This document shows, one piece after another, positions 25,412 to 33,808 of a stretch of 64,000 nt of DNA. The notes under the pieces were generated by a model. The model saw nothing but the letters and a program-made list of their open reading frames with translations. It was not told the DNA's origin and made no database searches. The position numbers were made by a program, and so were the translations under genes. Source of the stretch: Jiangella mangrovi (lineage in GTDB: Bacteria; Actinomycetota; Actinomycetes; Jiangellales; Jiangellaceae); NCBI RefSeq assembly GCF_014204975.1, contig NZ_JACHMM010000001.1, forward strand, positions 6,572,037 to 6,636,036, written 5' to 3'. Each line of letters opens with the position of its first letter. Position 1 is the first letter of the stretch.

Positions 25412-26178
25412 GCGGCCTGGAACTCGTCGTCGTCGCGGCCGCCGGGCTGCTCGCCGGCATCGTCAACGCGGTCGCGGGCGGCGGGGCGATGCTCGCCTTC
25501 CCGGTCCTGGTCTGGATGGGGCTGCCGCCGCTGACGGCGAACGTCACCAAGGCGGCCGGGCTGCTGCCCGGGTACGCGTCCAGCGCGTTCACCTACCGGG
25601 CCCAGCTTCGTGGGGTGACGCGGCGGCAGCTGGTCCTGATGGGCGTCGTGTCGCTGGTGGGCGCCGGGCTGGGCTGCGTCCTGCTGCTGCTCCCGCCGCC
25701 GGGCGTCTTCGAGATGGTCGTACCGTTCCTGCTGGTCGGGAGCTGCGTGCTGATCGTCGTGCAACCGCGGCTGTCGCGGGCGCTGGCGGCGCGCGGTGCC
25801 GCGGCCTCGCCGGAGCGCGACGGCCGGCCGGGCGTCGCCGAGGGCGGAGTGTTCGCCGCGGGCGCGTACGGCGCCTACTTCGGCGCGGGACTGGGCATCC
25901 TGCTGTTCGCCGTGCTGGCGCTGGTCCACCCGTCGAAGCTGCAGCAGGCCAACGCGCTCAAGACGTTCCTGTCCTTCCTCATCAGCGCGCTGTCCGTGGC
26001 GGTGTTCGCGCTGTTCGGGCCGGTCGACTGGTCGGTAGCGGTGGTGCTGGCGGCGTTCAGCCTGGCCGGCGGCATCATCGGCGCGCGGATCGCCCAGCGG
26101 CTGTCCGACCGCGGGCTGCGGCTGGCGGTGCTCGGCGTCGGCGTCGCCTGCGCGACGTGGCTGCTCATCGACCTCTGA
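25408..26178 (+). CDS. TauE/SafE-family membrane transporter
   Basis: 256 residues with about eight hydrophobic helices. VAAAGLLAGIVNAVAGGGAM is the family N-terminal motif with the diagnostic NAVAGGGA, and GVFAAGAYGAYFGAGLGILL starts the second repeat. The family exports or imports sulfite, sulfoacetate and other organic anions; the substrate here is open. The GTG start overlaps the gntR stop, placing it under the same regulation as nagA. Confidence 0.87.
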   Translation: MSGLELVVVAAAGLLAGIVNAVAGGGAMLAFPVLVWMGLPPLTANVTKAAGLLPGYASSAFTYRAQLRGVTRRQLVLMGVVSLVGAGLGCVLLLLPPPGVFEMVVPFLLVGSCVLIVVQPRLSRALAARGAAASPERDGRPGVAEGGVFAAGAYGAYFGAGLGILLFAVLALVHPSKLQQANALKTFLSFLISALSVAVFALFGPVDWSVAVVLAAFSLAGGIIGARIAQRLSDRGLRLAVLGVGVACATWLLIDL

Positions 26179-26197
26179 CCTCTGGCACGGTGGGGGC

Positions 26198-27040
26198 ATG
26201 CGGATCCGGCCGATGCGACCCGAGGACGTCGACGCGGTGGAGCGGCTGACGGCGCTCGCGTACCGCGCCGAGCGCACCGGCGACCACCGCCGCCGCTGGC
26301 GCGAGCAGGCCGCCCACCTGCTGTCCACCGACCCGGGCGGCTGTTGGGTGGCCGACGAGGGCGGTGGGCCCGGCCCCGTCGTCGGCGTCGCGATCTCGCT
26401 GCGCCGGGACCTGCTGTGGATCCTGTCGGCGTACGCCGTCGACCCCGATCACCAGGGCCGGGGCATCGGGACCGCGCTGCTCGACGCCGCCGTCGGCTAC
26501 GGCGCCGGCTGCCTGCGCGGCATGCTGACCTCGCTTCCGGACCACCAGGCGCTGCGCCGCTACCGGCGGGCCGGGTTCACGCTGCACCCGACCATGCGGC
26601 TCACCGGCGTGGTCGACCGGTCCGCTCTGCCCGCCGTCGACGGCGTCCGCGAGGGCACCGCGGCCGACTTCGACCTGGTCGACTCCGTGGACCGGCAGGT
26701 GCGCGGGGCCACGCACCGGCCCGACAACGCGCACGTCCTCGGCTACAGCACCCTGCTGGTCTGCGACCTGCTGACCGGCAGCGGCTACGCCTGCGTCGCG
26801 CCGTGGGGCGTCACGCGGCTGGCCGCGACCAACCGCGCGGTGGCGCAGCGGCTGCTCTGGTCCGCACTGGCCCGGTCGGCGCCCGGATCCGCCGTCGACG
26901 TGCGCAATCTCACATCGGACCAGGAGTGGGCCATCGACGTCGGCCTCGCCGCTGGTCTGCGCGTCGACCAGGACTCCTACCTGGCGTTACGCCACATGCG
27001 CCCGCCGTCGCCGTACATCCCGTCGACCGGATTCGGCTGA
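26198..27040 (+). CDS. GNAT-family N-acetyltransferase (two-lobed)
   Basis: 280 residues. The N-terminal lobe is a clear GNAT fold: MRIRPMRPEDVDAVERLTAL at the start and the acetyl-CoA loop AVDPDHQGRGIGTALLDAA at about 85-105. The C-terminal lobe (about 145-280) looks like a degenerate second GNAT domain without the pyrophosphate loop. The substrate is unknown. It follows the nagA operon by 19 bp and may be its last gene. Confidence 0.85.
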   Translation: MRIRPMRPEDVDAVERLTALAYRAERTGDHRRRWREQAAHLLSTDPGGCWVADEGGGPGPVVGVAISLRRDLLWILSAYAVDPDHQGRGIGTALLDAAVGYGAGCLRGMLTSLPDHQALRRYRRAGFTLHPTMRLTGVVDRSALPAVDGVREGTAADFDLVDSVDRQVRGATHRPDNAHVLGYSTLLVCDLLTGSGYACVAPWGVTRLAATNRAVAQRLLWSALARSAPGSAVDVRNLTSDQEWAIDVGLAAGLRVDQDSYLALRHMRPPSPYIPSTGFG

Positions 27041-27109
27041 CCGCGTGGGACGATTGAGAGAACGGTGCGTGTTGTCACCAGCGCCGAGGCGAGAAAGGGC
27101 TGACGAGCC

Positions 27110-28294
27110 GTGACCGTGACCCAGACCCCGTCGACACCCGTCCCGCTGCTCCTGCTGGGCCGAGGCGCCGACCCCACCAGCGAGCGCGGCGTGGAGTGTC
27201 CCGGTGACCTGCCCGCCGCCAGCGACCCCGACCTGGTCGAGCGTGCCCGCAAGGCGCGCGAGGCGCTGGGCGACCGCGCGTTCATCCTGGGGCACCACTA
27301 CCAGCGCGACGAGGTCATCCAGTTCGCCGACGTCACCGGCGACTCCTTCAAGCTGGCCCGCGACGCCGCCGCCCGCCCCGAGGCGGAGTTCATCGTCTTC
27401 TGCGGCGTGCACTTCATGGCCGAGTCCGCCGACATCCTCACCGGCGACCACCAGCAGGTGATCCTGCCCGACCTCGCCGCCGGCTGCTCCATGGCCGACA
27501 TGGCCCGCATCCTGCAGGTCGAGGACGCGTGGGCGCGGCTCGAGGAGGCCGGGGTCGCGTCGAGCACCGTGCCGATCACGTACATGAACTCGTCGGCCGA
27601 CATCAAGTCGTTCTGCGGGCGCAACGGCGGCGCCGTCTGCACGTCCAGCAACGCCAAGCAGGCGCTGGAGTGGGCGTTCGACCAGGGCGACAAGGTGCTG
27701 TTCCTGCCCGACCAGCACCTGGGCCGCAACACCGCCGTCCTCCAGCTGGGTCTGTCGCTGGACGACTGCGTGGTCATCGACCCGCACAAGCCCGGCTTCG
27801 GCGTCACCGACGAGGAGCTGCGCGCGGCGACCATGCTGCTGTGGAAGGGTCACTGCTCGGTGCACGGACGGTTCAGCGCCGAGTCCGTGGCCGACGTCCG
27901 GGCCCGCATCCCCGGCGTCAACGTGCTGGTCCACCCCGAGTGCCAGCACGAGGTCGTCGTCGGAGCCGACTACGTCGGGTCGACGGAGTACATCATCAAG
28001 GCCATCGCCGAGGCCCCGGCGGGCTCGGCCTGGGCCGTCGGCACCGAGCTCAACCTCGTCAAGCGGCTGGCCGCCGAGCACCCCGACAAGACCGTCGTCT
28101 TCCTCGACAAGACGGTCTGCTTCTGCGCGACGATGAACCGCATCGACCTCCCGCACCTGGTGTGGGCGCTCGAGAGCCTGGTCGAGGGCCGGGTGGTCAA
28201 CCGCATCGAAGTCGACGACGACACCGCCCACTGGGCGCGGGTCGCGCTGGACCGCATGCTCGCCCTGCCGGGCAGCGGCGCCGTCAAGGACTGA
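27110..28294 (+). CDS. nadA: Quinolinate synthase A
   Basis: 394 residues. Condenses iminoaspartate with dihydroxyacetone phosphate to quinolinate in de novo NAD synthesis, using a [4Fe-4S] cluster. Recognisable motifs are FILGHHYQRDEVIQFAD, FCGVHFMAESADIL and VHPECQHEVV, with further cysteines in CFCATMNRIDL. GTG start, with GAGAAAGG about 11 nt upstream. nadB and nadC are not in this window, but nadE, the last step, is at the right end. A strong hairpin follows the stop. Confidence 0.95.
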   Translation: MTVTQTPSTPVPLLLLGRGADPTSERGVECPGDLPAASDPDLVERARKAREALGDRAFILGHHYQRDEVIQFADVTGDSFKLARDAAARPEAEFIVFCGVHFMAESADILTGDHQQVILPDLAAGCSMADMARILQVEDAWARLEEAGVASSTVPITYMNSSADIKSFCGRNGGAVCTSSNAKQALEWAFDQGDKVLFLPDQHLGRNTAVLQLGLSLDDCVVIDPHKPGFGVTDEELRAATMLLWKGHCSVHGRFSAESVADVRARIPGVNVLVHPECQHEVVVGADYVGSTEYIIKAIAEAPAGSAWAVGTELNLVKRLAAEHPDKTVVFLDKTVCFCATMNRIDLPHLVWALESLVEGRVVNRIEVDDDTAHWARVALDRMLALPGSGAVKD

Positions 28295-28306
28295 CTCCCC
28301 CGCGAC

Positions 28307-28350
28307 ACCGGCGCCCCTTGTCCCGTGCTGGGACGAGGGGCGCTTCCGGT
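28307..28350. terminator. Terminator between nadA and the convergent membrane gene
   Basis: GCGCCCCTTGTCCC (28311-28324) pairs perfectly with GGGACGAGGGGCGC (28330-28343) apart from one G-T. Outer ACCGG/CCGGT extends the stem. Bidirectional by position. Confidence 0.85.
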
Positions 28351-28361
28351 TGCCGACGGCG

Positions 28362-29054
28362 TCAGGCAGCGGCCCGCACAGGGTGACCGGCCGCGCGGAG
28401 GTTCCCGGCGGGGACCCGGCGGGCGCTGCGGTACAGACTGATGCTCACCGCCAGCGTCCAGAGGCTCCACACCATGCCCATGCTGGCGGTCGTGCCCCAG
28501 CCCTGCGCGCTGTAGAAGTCCGCGGCGTCGTCGCCGAAGAACACCGCGGGCAGGAAGGCCAGGTTCACCGCGGCCAGCACGTACGCCGACGTGCCCACCC
28601 AGCGCGGCAGCACCCGCAGCCGGAAGACGGCGATCCCCAGGGCGATCATGAACAGCGCCATGAGCAGCCGCGAGATGCCACCCTGCATGAGGTACTGCGC
28701 CGCCGCGAACGGGCCCTCGGTGGTGGTGTCGATGTCCTGGTCGACGGCGATGGCGGCGCCGGCCTCCATGGACTGCGGCACGAACACCATGGCGACCCAG
28801 AGCAGGCCGGCCGACTGCAGCACCGTCGCCAGCCAGGTGTACGCCGGGTCGGCGGTCTGCACCACGTACCGCAGGCCGATGAAGAACACGATGTAGATCG
28901 TGCAGCCGACGACGCCGATGAGGCTGCGGGTCAGGATGTTCCAGTCCGGCGGCGCGTCGGAGTAGAGGAAGTACAACGGCACCTGCACGACGATGAACAG
29001 GCTCGCGACGATGCCGAACAGGCCGGCGTAGCGACGGGTCGGTGCTTCGGTCAT
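28362..29054 (-). CDS. Six-helix membrane protein under divergent TetR control
   Basis: 230 residues with about six hydrophobic helices, starting YAGLFGIVASLFIVVQVPLY and ending GMVWSLWTLAVSISL. It lacks transporter signatures I can recognise; DUF4386-like proteins have this shape. AAGGGG lies 6 nt before the ATG at 29054. The promoter region holds a perfect 18-bp palindrome shared with the divergent TetR gene, so this is the likely regulated target. Function unknown. Confidence 0.78.
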   Translation of the reverse strand: MTEAPTRRYAGLFGIVASLFIVVQVPLYFLYSDAPPDWNILTRSLIGVVGCTIYIVFFIGLRYVVQTADPAYTWLATVLQSAGLLWVAMVFVPQSMEAGAAIAVDQDIDTTTEGPFAAAQYLMQGGISRLLMALFMIALGIAVFRLRVLPRWVGTSAYVLAAVNLAFLPAVFFGDDAADFYSAQGWGTTASMGMVWSLWTLAVSISLYRSARRVPAGNLRAAGHPVRAAA

Positions 29055-29111
29055 GGTGATCCCCTTCACGTGGGCCCACGGTGCCCGCGCCGGCGGCGCG
29101 CGGACCTCATC

Positions 29112-29129
29112 AGACGAGACGTCTCGTCT
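29112..29129. promoter_or_regulatory. TetR operator O1 (perfect palindrome)
   Basis: AGACGAGAC-GTCTCGTCT is a perfect 18-bp palindrome 58 bp upstream of the membrane gene start. The near-identical O2 lies 58 bp away, centre to centre. Confidence 0.75.
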
Positions 29130-29169
29130 CGTCTTTCGTGACGCTAGACCCGCGTCTCGTCGCGTGTCA

Positions 29170-29187
29170 AGACGATACGTCTCGTCT
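29170..29187. promoter_or_regulatory. TetR operator O2
   Basis: AGACGATAC-GTCTCGTCT matches O1 with one base changed. It sits directly upstream of the TAGGGT -10-like box (29192-29197) of the TetR gene, a position that would give autorepression. Confidence 0.72.
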
Positions 29188-29205
29188 CTGCTAGGGTCGT
29201 GGTGC

Positions 29206-29793
29206 ATGACACCCCCGAACAGCGACCGGCGCAGTGAACGGGCCCGGCAGGCGATCCTGCGGGCCGCGATCGAGCTCTGCCGCGATCCGGGCTTCACCGA
29301 CATGACCATGGAGGCCATCGCCAAGCGGGCCGGCGTCGGCAAGCAGACGATCTACCGCTGGTGGCCGTCGAAGGCCGCCGTCGTGCTGGACGCCCTGCAC
29401 GAGCAGACGCAGCCGTCGGCCACCTTCCCCGACACCGGCGACGTGGTGGCCGACCTGCGCGCCCAGATGTACGCCGTCGTGTCGGCCATGACCTCGCCGG
29501 CGTTCGTCCCGTACACCGCGCTGATCGCGGCGGCGCAGTCCGACCCGGAGCTGGCCCGGCGGGTGCTCGACCTCATCGTCGCGCCGCGGGTGGCCGAGTG
29601 CCGGGCGCGGCTCGAGAAGGCGCAGGCCGACGGCCAGGTGCACGACGGCGCCGACCTCGGCATGGCCGTGGAGCTGCTCTACGCGCCGCTGTACTACCGG
29701 CTGCTCCTGCACACCGCGCCACCCGGCCGCGACCAGGTCGACCGCGTCCTCACCCTGCTGACGACGGGACTGCTGACGCCTCAGCGCCCATGA
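29206..29793 (+). CDS. TetR-family transcriptional regulator
   Basis: 195 residues. The N-terminal helix-turn-helix is clear: RQAILRAAIELCRDPGF, then TMEAIAKRAGVGKQTIYRWW (about 28-48). The helical C-terminal domain binds an unknown ligand. The ATG at 29206 lies 8 nt after TAGGGT, so a leaderless mRNA is likely, and no ribosome site is seen. Two operator palindromes between it and the divergent membrane gene argue for control of both. Its stop codon lies inside a TGATCATCC hairpin element. Confidence 0.9.
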   Translation: MTPPNSDRRSERARQAILRAAIELCRDPGFTDMTMEAIAKRAGVGKQTIYRWWPSKAAVVLDALHEQTQPSATFPDTGDVVADLRAQMYAVVSAMTSPAFVPYTALIAAAQSDPELARRVLDLIVAPRVAECRARLEKAQADGQVHDGADLGMAVELLYAPLYYRLLLHTAPPGRDQVDRVLTLLTTGLLTPQRP

Positions 29794-29841
29794 TCATCCT
29801 GGAAACGGGCTGTCATGCCGACCCATTTCTTGGATGATCAC
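29790..29841. repeat. TGATCATCC hairpin element (copy 2)
   Basis: ATGATCATCCTGGAAACGGG pairs imperfectly with CCCATTTCTTGGATGATCAC. The core TGATCATCC/GGATGATCA is exact. It covers the TetR stop codon and lies between convergent genes, so it may act as a two-way terminator. Same core as copies at 4353 and 56025. Confidence 0.65.
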
Positions 29842-29859
29842 GATGGCGCGTGAGCGGGG

Positions 29860-30426
29860 TCAGACGCCCGGGGCGCCCCAGACGGGGAACCAGCGGGTGA
29901 CGTCGGCCTCGATGGGGAGGTCGCCTCCGACCAGGGCGCGCACCTGCAGCTCCAGCGCGTTGTCGCGGTCCTGGCGCTGCGCGTCGAGCGGGGCGAACGG
30001 GTAGAACGTGCCGCGCTTGTACAGATACACCAGCGCCAGCCCGCGCCCGTCCTCGGAGCGCAGGCCGATGGTGGTGCACAGCAGCGACGGCCCGAAGCCG
30101 GCCTCCTCGAGCGTGGAGTTCACCGCGTGGAGGTCGGTGCACAACTCCGACATCTGCGACGGCTCGCGCTTCACGACCAGCCAGGTGTAGCCGTAGTCGT
30201 CGTGGATCTCTTCGGGCTCGGAGCCGCCGAGCAGCGTGGTGACGTCGGCCTTGAGGCGGGCGAACGGGCCGCCCTCGACCTGGCGGAAGCAGACCGCGCC
30301 GACCCCGCTGGGGTGCATCTGCGCCGACGCCTCCAGCGTCAGTGCCGCCGTAGGCAGCGCGAACAGGGCGTCGAGGTTGGGCTGGACCTGCTTGGACCGG
30401 CCGAACAGGGCGTCGAGAAGACCCAC
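29860..30426 (-). CDS. pspAB: PspA-associated protein PspAB
   Basis: 188 residues starting GTG (MGLLDALFGRSKQVQPNLDA). The conserved features are the N-terminal LLDALFGR, GAVCFRQVEGGPF, and DDYGYTWLVV in the middle. Named for its place with PspA, HtpX and PspAA in actinobacteria; no biochemical activity is known. The start lies 4 bp after the htpX stop, with GGGAGTG inside the htpX end. Last gene of the pspA-pspAA-htpX-pspAB operon, which probably answers envelope stress. Confidence 0.88.
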   Translation of the reverse strand: MGLLDALFGRSKQVQPNLDALFALPTAALTLEASAQMHPSGVGAVCFRQVEGGPFARLKADVTTLLGGSEPEEIHDDYGYTWLVVKREPSQMSELCTDLHAVNSTLEEAGFGPSLLCTTIGLRSEDGRGLALVYLYKRGTFYPFAPLDAQRQDRDNALELQVRALVGGDLPIEADVTRWFPVWGAPGV

Positions 30427-30430
30427 GAAT

Positions 30431-31333
30431 TCACTCCCGGCCCAGCTCGACGGAGATGCGGCTGAGCTGCTCGAGCCGCTTCTCCAGCGGCGGGTGCGAG
30501 GCGAAGAGGGACGCGATGTCGAACTTGCCGGCGATGGCCGGAACGAAGAAGAACGCGTTGTACGGCTCGGCCGCACGAAGGTCCTTCTTCGGGATGCGGC
30601 TCATGTCGCCGGAGATCTTGGTCAGCGCGCTGGCCAGGGCCGACGGCTGCCCGGTGAGGATGGCGCCGGCGCGGTCGGCGGCCAGCTCGCGGTAGCGCGA
30701 CAGCAGCCGCGTGAGCAGGTAGCTGACGCCGTAGACGACGGCCGCGATGAGCGTGACCGCCAGCACCATGACGGCGGCGTTGTTGTTGTTGCTGCGGTTG
30801 TTGCCCAGACCGGACCAGAGCAGCATGCGCGTGAGGAAGCCGGCCAGCACGCCCACCACCGAGGCGATGGTCATGACCAGCACGTCGCGGTGCGCCACGT
30901 GAGACAGCTCGTGCGAGAGCACGGCCTCGAGCTCGCGCTCGTCGAGGCGACGCTGCAGTCCGGTGGTGACGGCGACGACGGCGCGGTCAGGACTGCGGCC
31001 GGCGGCGAAGGCGTTGGGGATGTCGGTGTCGGCGATGGCGACCCGCGGCTTCGGCATGTCGGCCAGCGCGCACAGCCGGTCGATCATGGCGTGCAGCTGC
31101 GGCGCCTCTTGCGGCGTCACCTCGCGGGCGCCCATGCCCCGCAGCGCCAGCTTGTCGGAGAAGTACCACTGGCCCCAGAGCACGCCGAGACCGACGATGA
31201 TGCCGAGCCAGAGACTGCTGGTGCCGTACGAGATGGCACCGATGAGCACGATGTAGAGCAGAGCGAGGACGACGATCGTCAGACCCATCCGGGTCGACAG
31301 ACCGCGGTCCGGGGCGAACCTCGAGCGCGCCAA
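30431..31333 (-). CDS. htpX: Membrane zinc metalloprotease HtpX
   Basis: 300 residues, M48B family. Two N-terminal hydrophobic helices, then the zinc motif HELSH with His141 and His145 (LEAVLSHELSHVAHRD). Two more helices follow, and the third ligand glutamate lies in YRELAADRAG. Degrades damaged membrane proteins at the cytoplasmic face. TTG start at 31333 with GGAAAGGAAC upstream. Its place between pspAA and pspAB ties proteolysis to the Psp membrane-stress response. Confidence 0.93.
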   Translation of the reverse strand: MARSRFAPDRGLSTRMGLTIVVLALLYIVLIGAISYGTSSLWLGIIVGLGVLWGQWYFSDKLALRGMGAREVTPQEAPQLHAMIDRLCALADMPKPRVAIADTDIPNAFAAGRSPDRAVVAVTTGLQRRLDERELEAVLSHELSHVAHRDVLVMTIASVVGVLAGFLTRMLLWSGLGNNRSNNNNAAVMVLAVTLIAAVVYGVSYLLTRLLSRYRELAADRAGAILTGQPSALASALTKISGDMSRIPKKDLRAAEPYNAFFFVPAIAGKFDIASLFASHPPLEKRLEQLSRISVELGRE

Positions 31334-31456
31334 CGCTGTTCCTTTCCTACCTGCGGCGGGCGACACCCACCTACTGAGTGCAACGCGCCGCCCGCGGCCC
31401 CCGTTCCCGCCACCGCCGGGGTGGGCCGAGCACCGGCCCACCCCGCGGAGGAGGGA

Positions 31457-31750
31457 CTACTTGACCGGCGGCTCCGACGGGACGAGGCCCTCGTCGGTGA
31501 GCAGCTCGCGCACCTCGTCGATGTGCGCCTCGTCGTACGGGAGGACGAGGTCGCTGTCGACCAGCGCGTCGTCGGCGACCGGCGTGCCGACCCGGCGTAC
31601 CTCGGCGAGCAGCGCCGACAGCGCCGCGCGGAACGTGTCGTCGTCGCCACCGTCGATGGCCTCGCCCAGCGCGTCGTCGAGACGGTTGAGCTCGGTCAGG
31701 TGGGTGTCGTCGACCTCGAACTGGCCCTCACCCATGATCCGGATGATCAC
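31457..31750 (-). CDS. pspAA: PspA-associated protein PspAA
   Basis: 97 residues: MIIRIMGEGQFEVDDTHLTE opens the domain, and LNRLDDALGEAIDGGDDDTF is the conserved helix. This is the small PspA partner domain found only in pspA operons of actinobacteria and archaea. It overlaps the pspA stop by 4 bp, so the two are made together. It is likely a regulator or adaptor of PspA assemblies. Confidence 0.9.
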   Translation of the reverse strand: MIIRIMGEGQFEVDDTHLTELNRLDDALGEAIDGGDDDTFRAALSALLAEVRRVGTPVADDALVDSDLVLPYDEAHIDEVRELLTDEGLVPSEPPVK

Positions 31751-32541
31751 AGCTGACCCTCCTCGCGCTGCCGCTGCGGCTCCGCCGCGTCGGCGGCCGG
31801 GGCCGCACCGTTGCCCTCGAGCTGCTTCGGCGGCTCGGCGCCACCGGACAGCTCCTGCCGCATGCGCGACAGCTCCAGCTCGACGTCGCTGGTGGACGCG
31901 AGGCGGTCGAGCTCGAGCGTGATGTCGTCCTTCGTGGTGCCGGTGGGGTCGTCGAGCGCACCCGAGGCCAGCAGCTCGTCGATGGCGCCCGCACGAGCCT
32001 GCATGTTCGCCGTCTTGTCCTCGGCACGCTGGATGGCCAGGCCGACGTCGCTCATCTCTTCGGAGATGCCGCTGAACGCCTCGCCGATGCGCGTCTGCGC
32101 CTCGGCGGCGGTGTAGCTGGCCTTGATGGTCTCCTTCTTCGTGCGGAAGGACTCGACCTTGGCCTGCAGCCGCTGGGCGGCGAGGGTGAGCTTCTCCTCC
32201 TCGCCCTGCAGCGACTGGTGCTGGGCCTCGAGGTCACTGATCTGGTTCTGCAGCCCGGACCGGCGGGTGAGCGCCTCGCGGGCGAGGTCCTCGCGGCCGA
32301 GGGACAGTGCCTTCTGCGCCTGCTCCTGAAGCTTGCCCGACTGCGACTGCAGCTGGGTCATCTGGACCTCGATGCGCTTGCGGCTGGTGGCGACGTCGGC
32401 CACACCGCGGCGCACCTTCTGAAGCAGCTCGAGCTGCTTCTTGTAGGAGTAATCGAGCGTCTCCCGGGGGTCCTCGGCGCGGTCGAGCGCCTTCTCGGCC
32501 TTCGCCCGGAAGATCATGGACATTCGCTGGAGGATCCCCAT
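31747..32541 (-). CDS. pspA: PspA/Vipp1 (IM30) ESCRT-III-like membrane-stress protein
   Basis: 264 residues, almost all helical. It begins MGILQRMSMIFRAKAEKALD, the amphipathic membrane-binding helix plus start of the coiled-coil hairpin, and DYSYKKQLELLQKVRRGVAD follows. The acidic C-terminal ~30 residues are Pro/Ala/Gln-rich and disordered. PspA oligomers bind and repair stressed membranes. First gene of a four-gene stress operon, divergent from a DUF3043 membrane protein. Confidence 0.93.
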   Translation of the reverse strand: MGILQRMSMIFRAKAEKALDRAEDPRETLDYSYKKQLELLQKVRRGVADVATSRKRIEVQMTQLQSQSGKLQEQAQKALSLGREDLAREALTRRSGLQNQISDLEAQHQSLQGEEEKLTLAAQRLQAKVESFRTKKETIKASYTAAEAQTRIGEAFSGISEEMSDVGLAIQRAEDKTANMQARAGAIDELLASGALDDPTGTTKDDITLELDRLASTSDVELELSRMRQELSGGAEPPKQLEGNGAAPAADAAEPQRQREEGQL

Positions 32542-32650
32542 GAGGCCAGGTATCCCTTTCTCGCGCTGGTGGCACTGTCGAGCACAGTGTTTCCACCCAA
32601 CCCTACGGCGTAGGGGGCGAAGCGTGGCAGGGCCGGTGGGAATACTGTCC

Positions 32651-32656
32651 TACCCT
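32651..32656 (+). promoter_or_regulatory. -10 box of the DUF3043 gene (leaderless)
   Basis: TACCCT lies 7 nt before GTG 32664; no ribosome site is present. Confidence 0.55.
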
Positions 32657-32663
32657 TGTAAAC

Positions 32664-33251
32664 GTGTTCCGTCGCCGAACTTCTCCCGAGACCGCTGACG
32701 TCCCCGCCGCCGAAGCCGCGGACGCCCCCGGCCGCGCCGGTGGCAAGGGCCGTCCCACGCCCAAGCGCTCCGAGGCCGAGAAGGCCCGCAAGCAGCGGGT
32801 CAGGCCCGCGCTGAACCGGCGCGAGGCCATGCGCCGCGACCGCGAGCGCATGCGCACCGAGCGCGCCAAGACCCGCGAGGCGATGAACACCGGCGACGAG
32901 AAGTACTACCTCGCGCGCGACCAGGGCGACGTGCGGCGCTTCGTCCGCAACTACGTCGACTCCCGGCGCACGGTGGCCGAGTTCTTCCTGCCGCTCATCC
33001 TGGTCATCCTGCTGACCAGCCTCATCGGCATCCCCGTCGTCCAGCTCGCGTCCACCGTCATCTGGGTCGCGGCCATGGTGCTGCTCATCGTCGACTTGAC
33101 GATCCTCGGGTCCCGGGTGAAGCGTGAGGTGCGCAAGCGCTTCCCCGACGACCCCGGGAAGGGACACGTGCTGTACGCCATCACCCGCGCCACCCAGCTG
33201 CGCCGGCTCCGTCTCCCCAAGCCCCAGGTCAAGCCCGGGACGCTCGTGTGA
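32664..33251 (+). CDS. DUF3043 membrane protein
   Basis: 195 residues. The N-terminal half is highly charged (KRSEAEKARKQRVRPALNRR, then RDRERMRTERAKTREAMNTG). Two hydrophobic helices sit at about 105-150 (EFFLPLILVILLTSLIGIPV, VIWVAAMVLLIVDLTILG) and a basic tail follows. This layout is the actinobacterial DUF3043 family. It starts at GTG right after a TACCCT box, suggesting leaderless expression. The stop overlaps the GNAT gene. Role unknown. Confidence 0.85.
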   Translation: MFRRRTSPETADVPAAEAADAPGRAGGKGRPTPKRSEAEKARKQRVRPALNRREAMRRDRERMRTERAKTREAMNTGDEKYYLARDQGDVRRFVRNYVDSRRTVAEFFLPLILVILLTSLIGIPVVQLASTVIWVAAMVLLIVDLTILGSRVKREVRKRFPDDPGKGHVLYAITRATQLRRLRLPKPQVKPGTLV

Positions 33252-33754
33252 GCACCCTGCCCACGGCCGACCGCGACGACACCGGCCTGTTCATCCGGGC
33301 GCTGCGCTACGCCGACCCCGTCGTGCGGGCGCTCGAGAGCGAGCTGCAGCTGGAGTACGCCGAGCGCTACGGCGACCCCGACGTCGGGCCCATCGCGCCG
33401 GAGGACTTCACTCCGCCCGAGGGCCAGTTCCTCGTCGGGTTCGTCGGCAACGAGCCGGTCGCCACGGGCGGGTTCCGCCGCCACGGCGACGGCGTTGCCG
33501 AGATCAAGCGCATGTACGTAGCCCACGACCACCGCGGCGGCGGCCACGCCCGCCGGCTGCTGGCCGAGCTCGAGGCGCAGGCCGCCAAGGCCGGCTACCG
33601 CAAGGTCGTCCTCGAGACGGGCCTCAAGCAGCCCGAGGCGATGTCGCTGTACCAGTCCAGCGGGTACGTCCCCACCGACCCGTACGGCTACTACAGCGAC
33701 GCCGAGTTCAGCCGGTTCTTCACCAAGGAACTGCTGCTTCCTCACGACATCTGA
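33248..33754 (+). CDS. GNAT-family N-acetyltransferase
   Basis: 168 residues. A single GNAT domain with EIKRMYVAHDHRGGGHARRL, where the acetyl-CoA loop is HRGGGHA, and VVLETGLKQPEAMSLYQSSG as the C-terminal motif B. Translationally coupled to the DUF3043 gene by GTGA. Substrate unknown. Confidence 0.88.
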   Translation: MSTLPTADRDDTGLFIRALRYADPVVRALESELQLEYAERYGDPDVGPIAPEDFTPPEGQFLVGFVGNEPVATGGFRRHGDGVAEIKRMYVAHDHRGGGHARRLLAELEAQAAKAGYRKVVLETGLKQPEAMSLYQSSGYVPTDPYGYYSDAEFSRFFTKELLLPHDI

Positions 33755-33795
33755 CGTCTGGGGACCCTCGGCACGAGCCGCCCGCGCCGGACCGA

Positions 33796-33801
33796 TAGAT
33801 T
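33796..33801 (+). promoter_or_regulatory. -10 box of the aldo/keto reductase gene (leaderless)
   Basis: TAGATT lies 7 nt before ATG 33809; no ribosome site is present. Confidence 0.5.
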
Positions 33802-33808
33802 CACGTGC

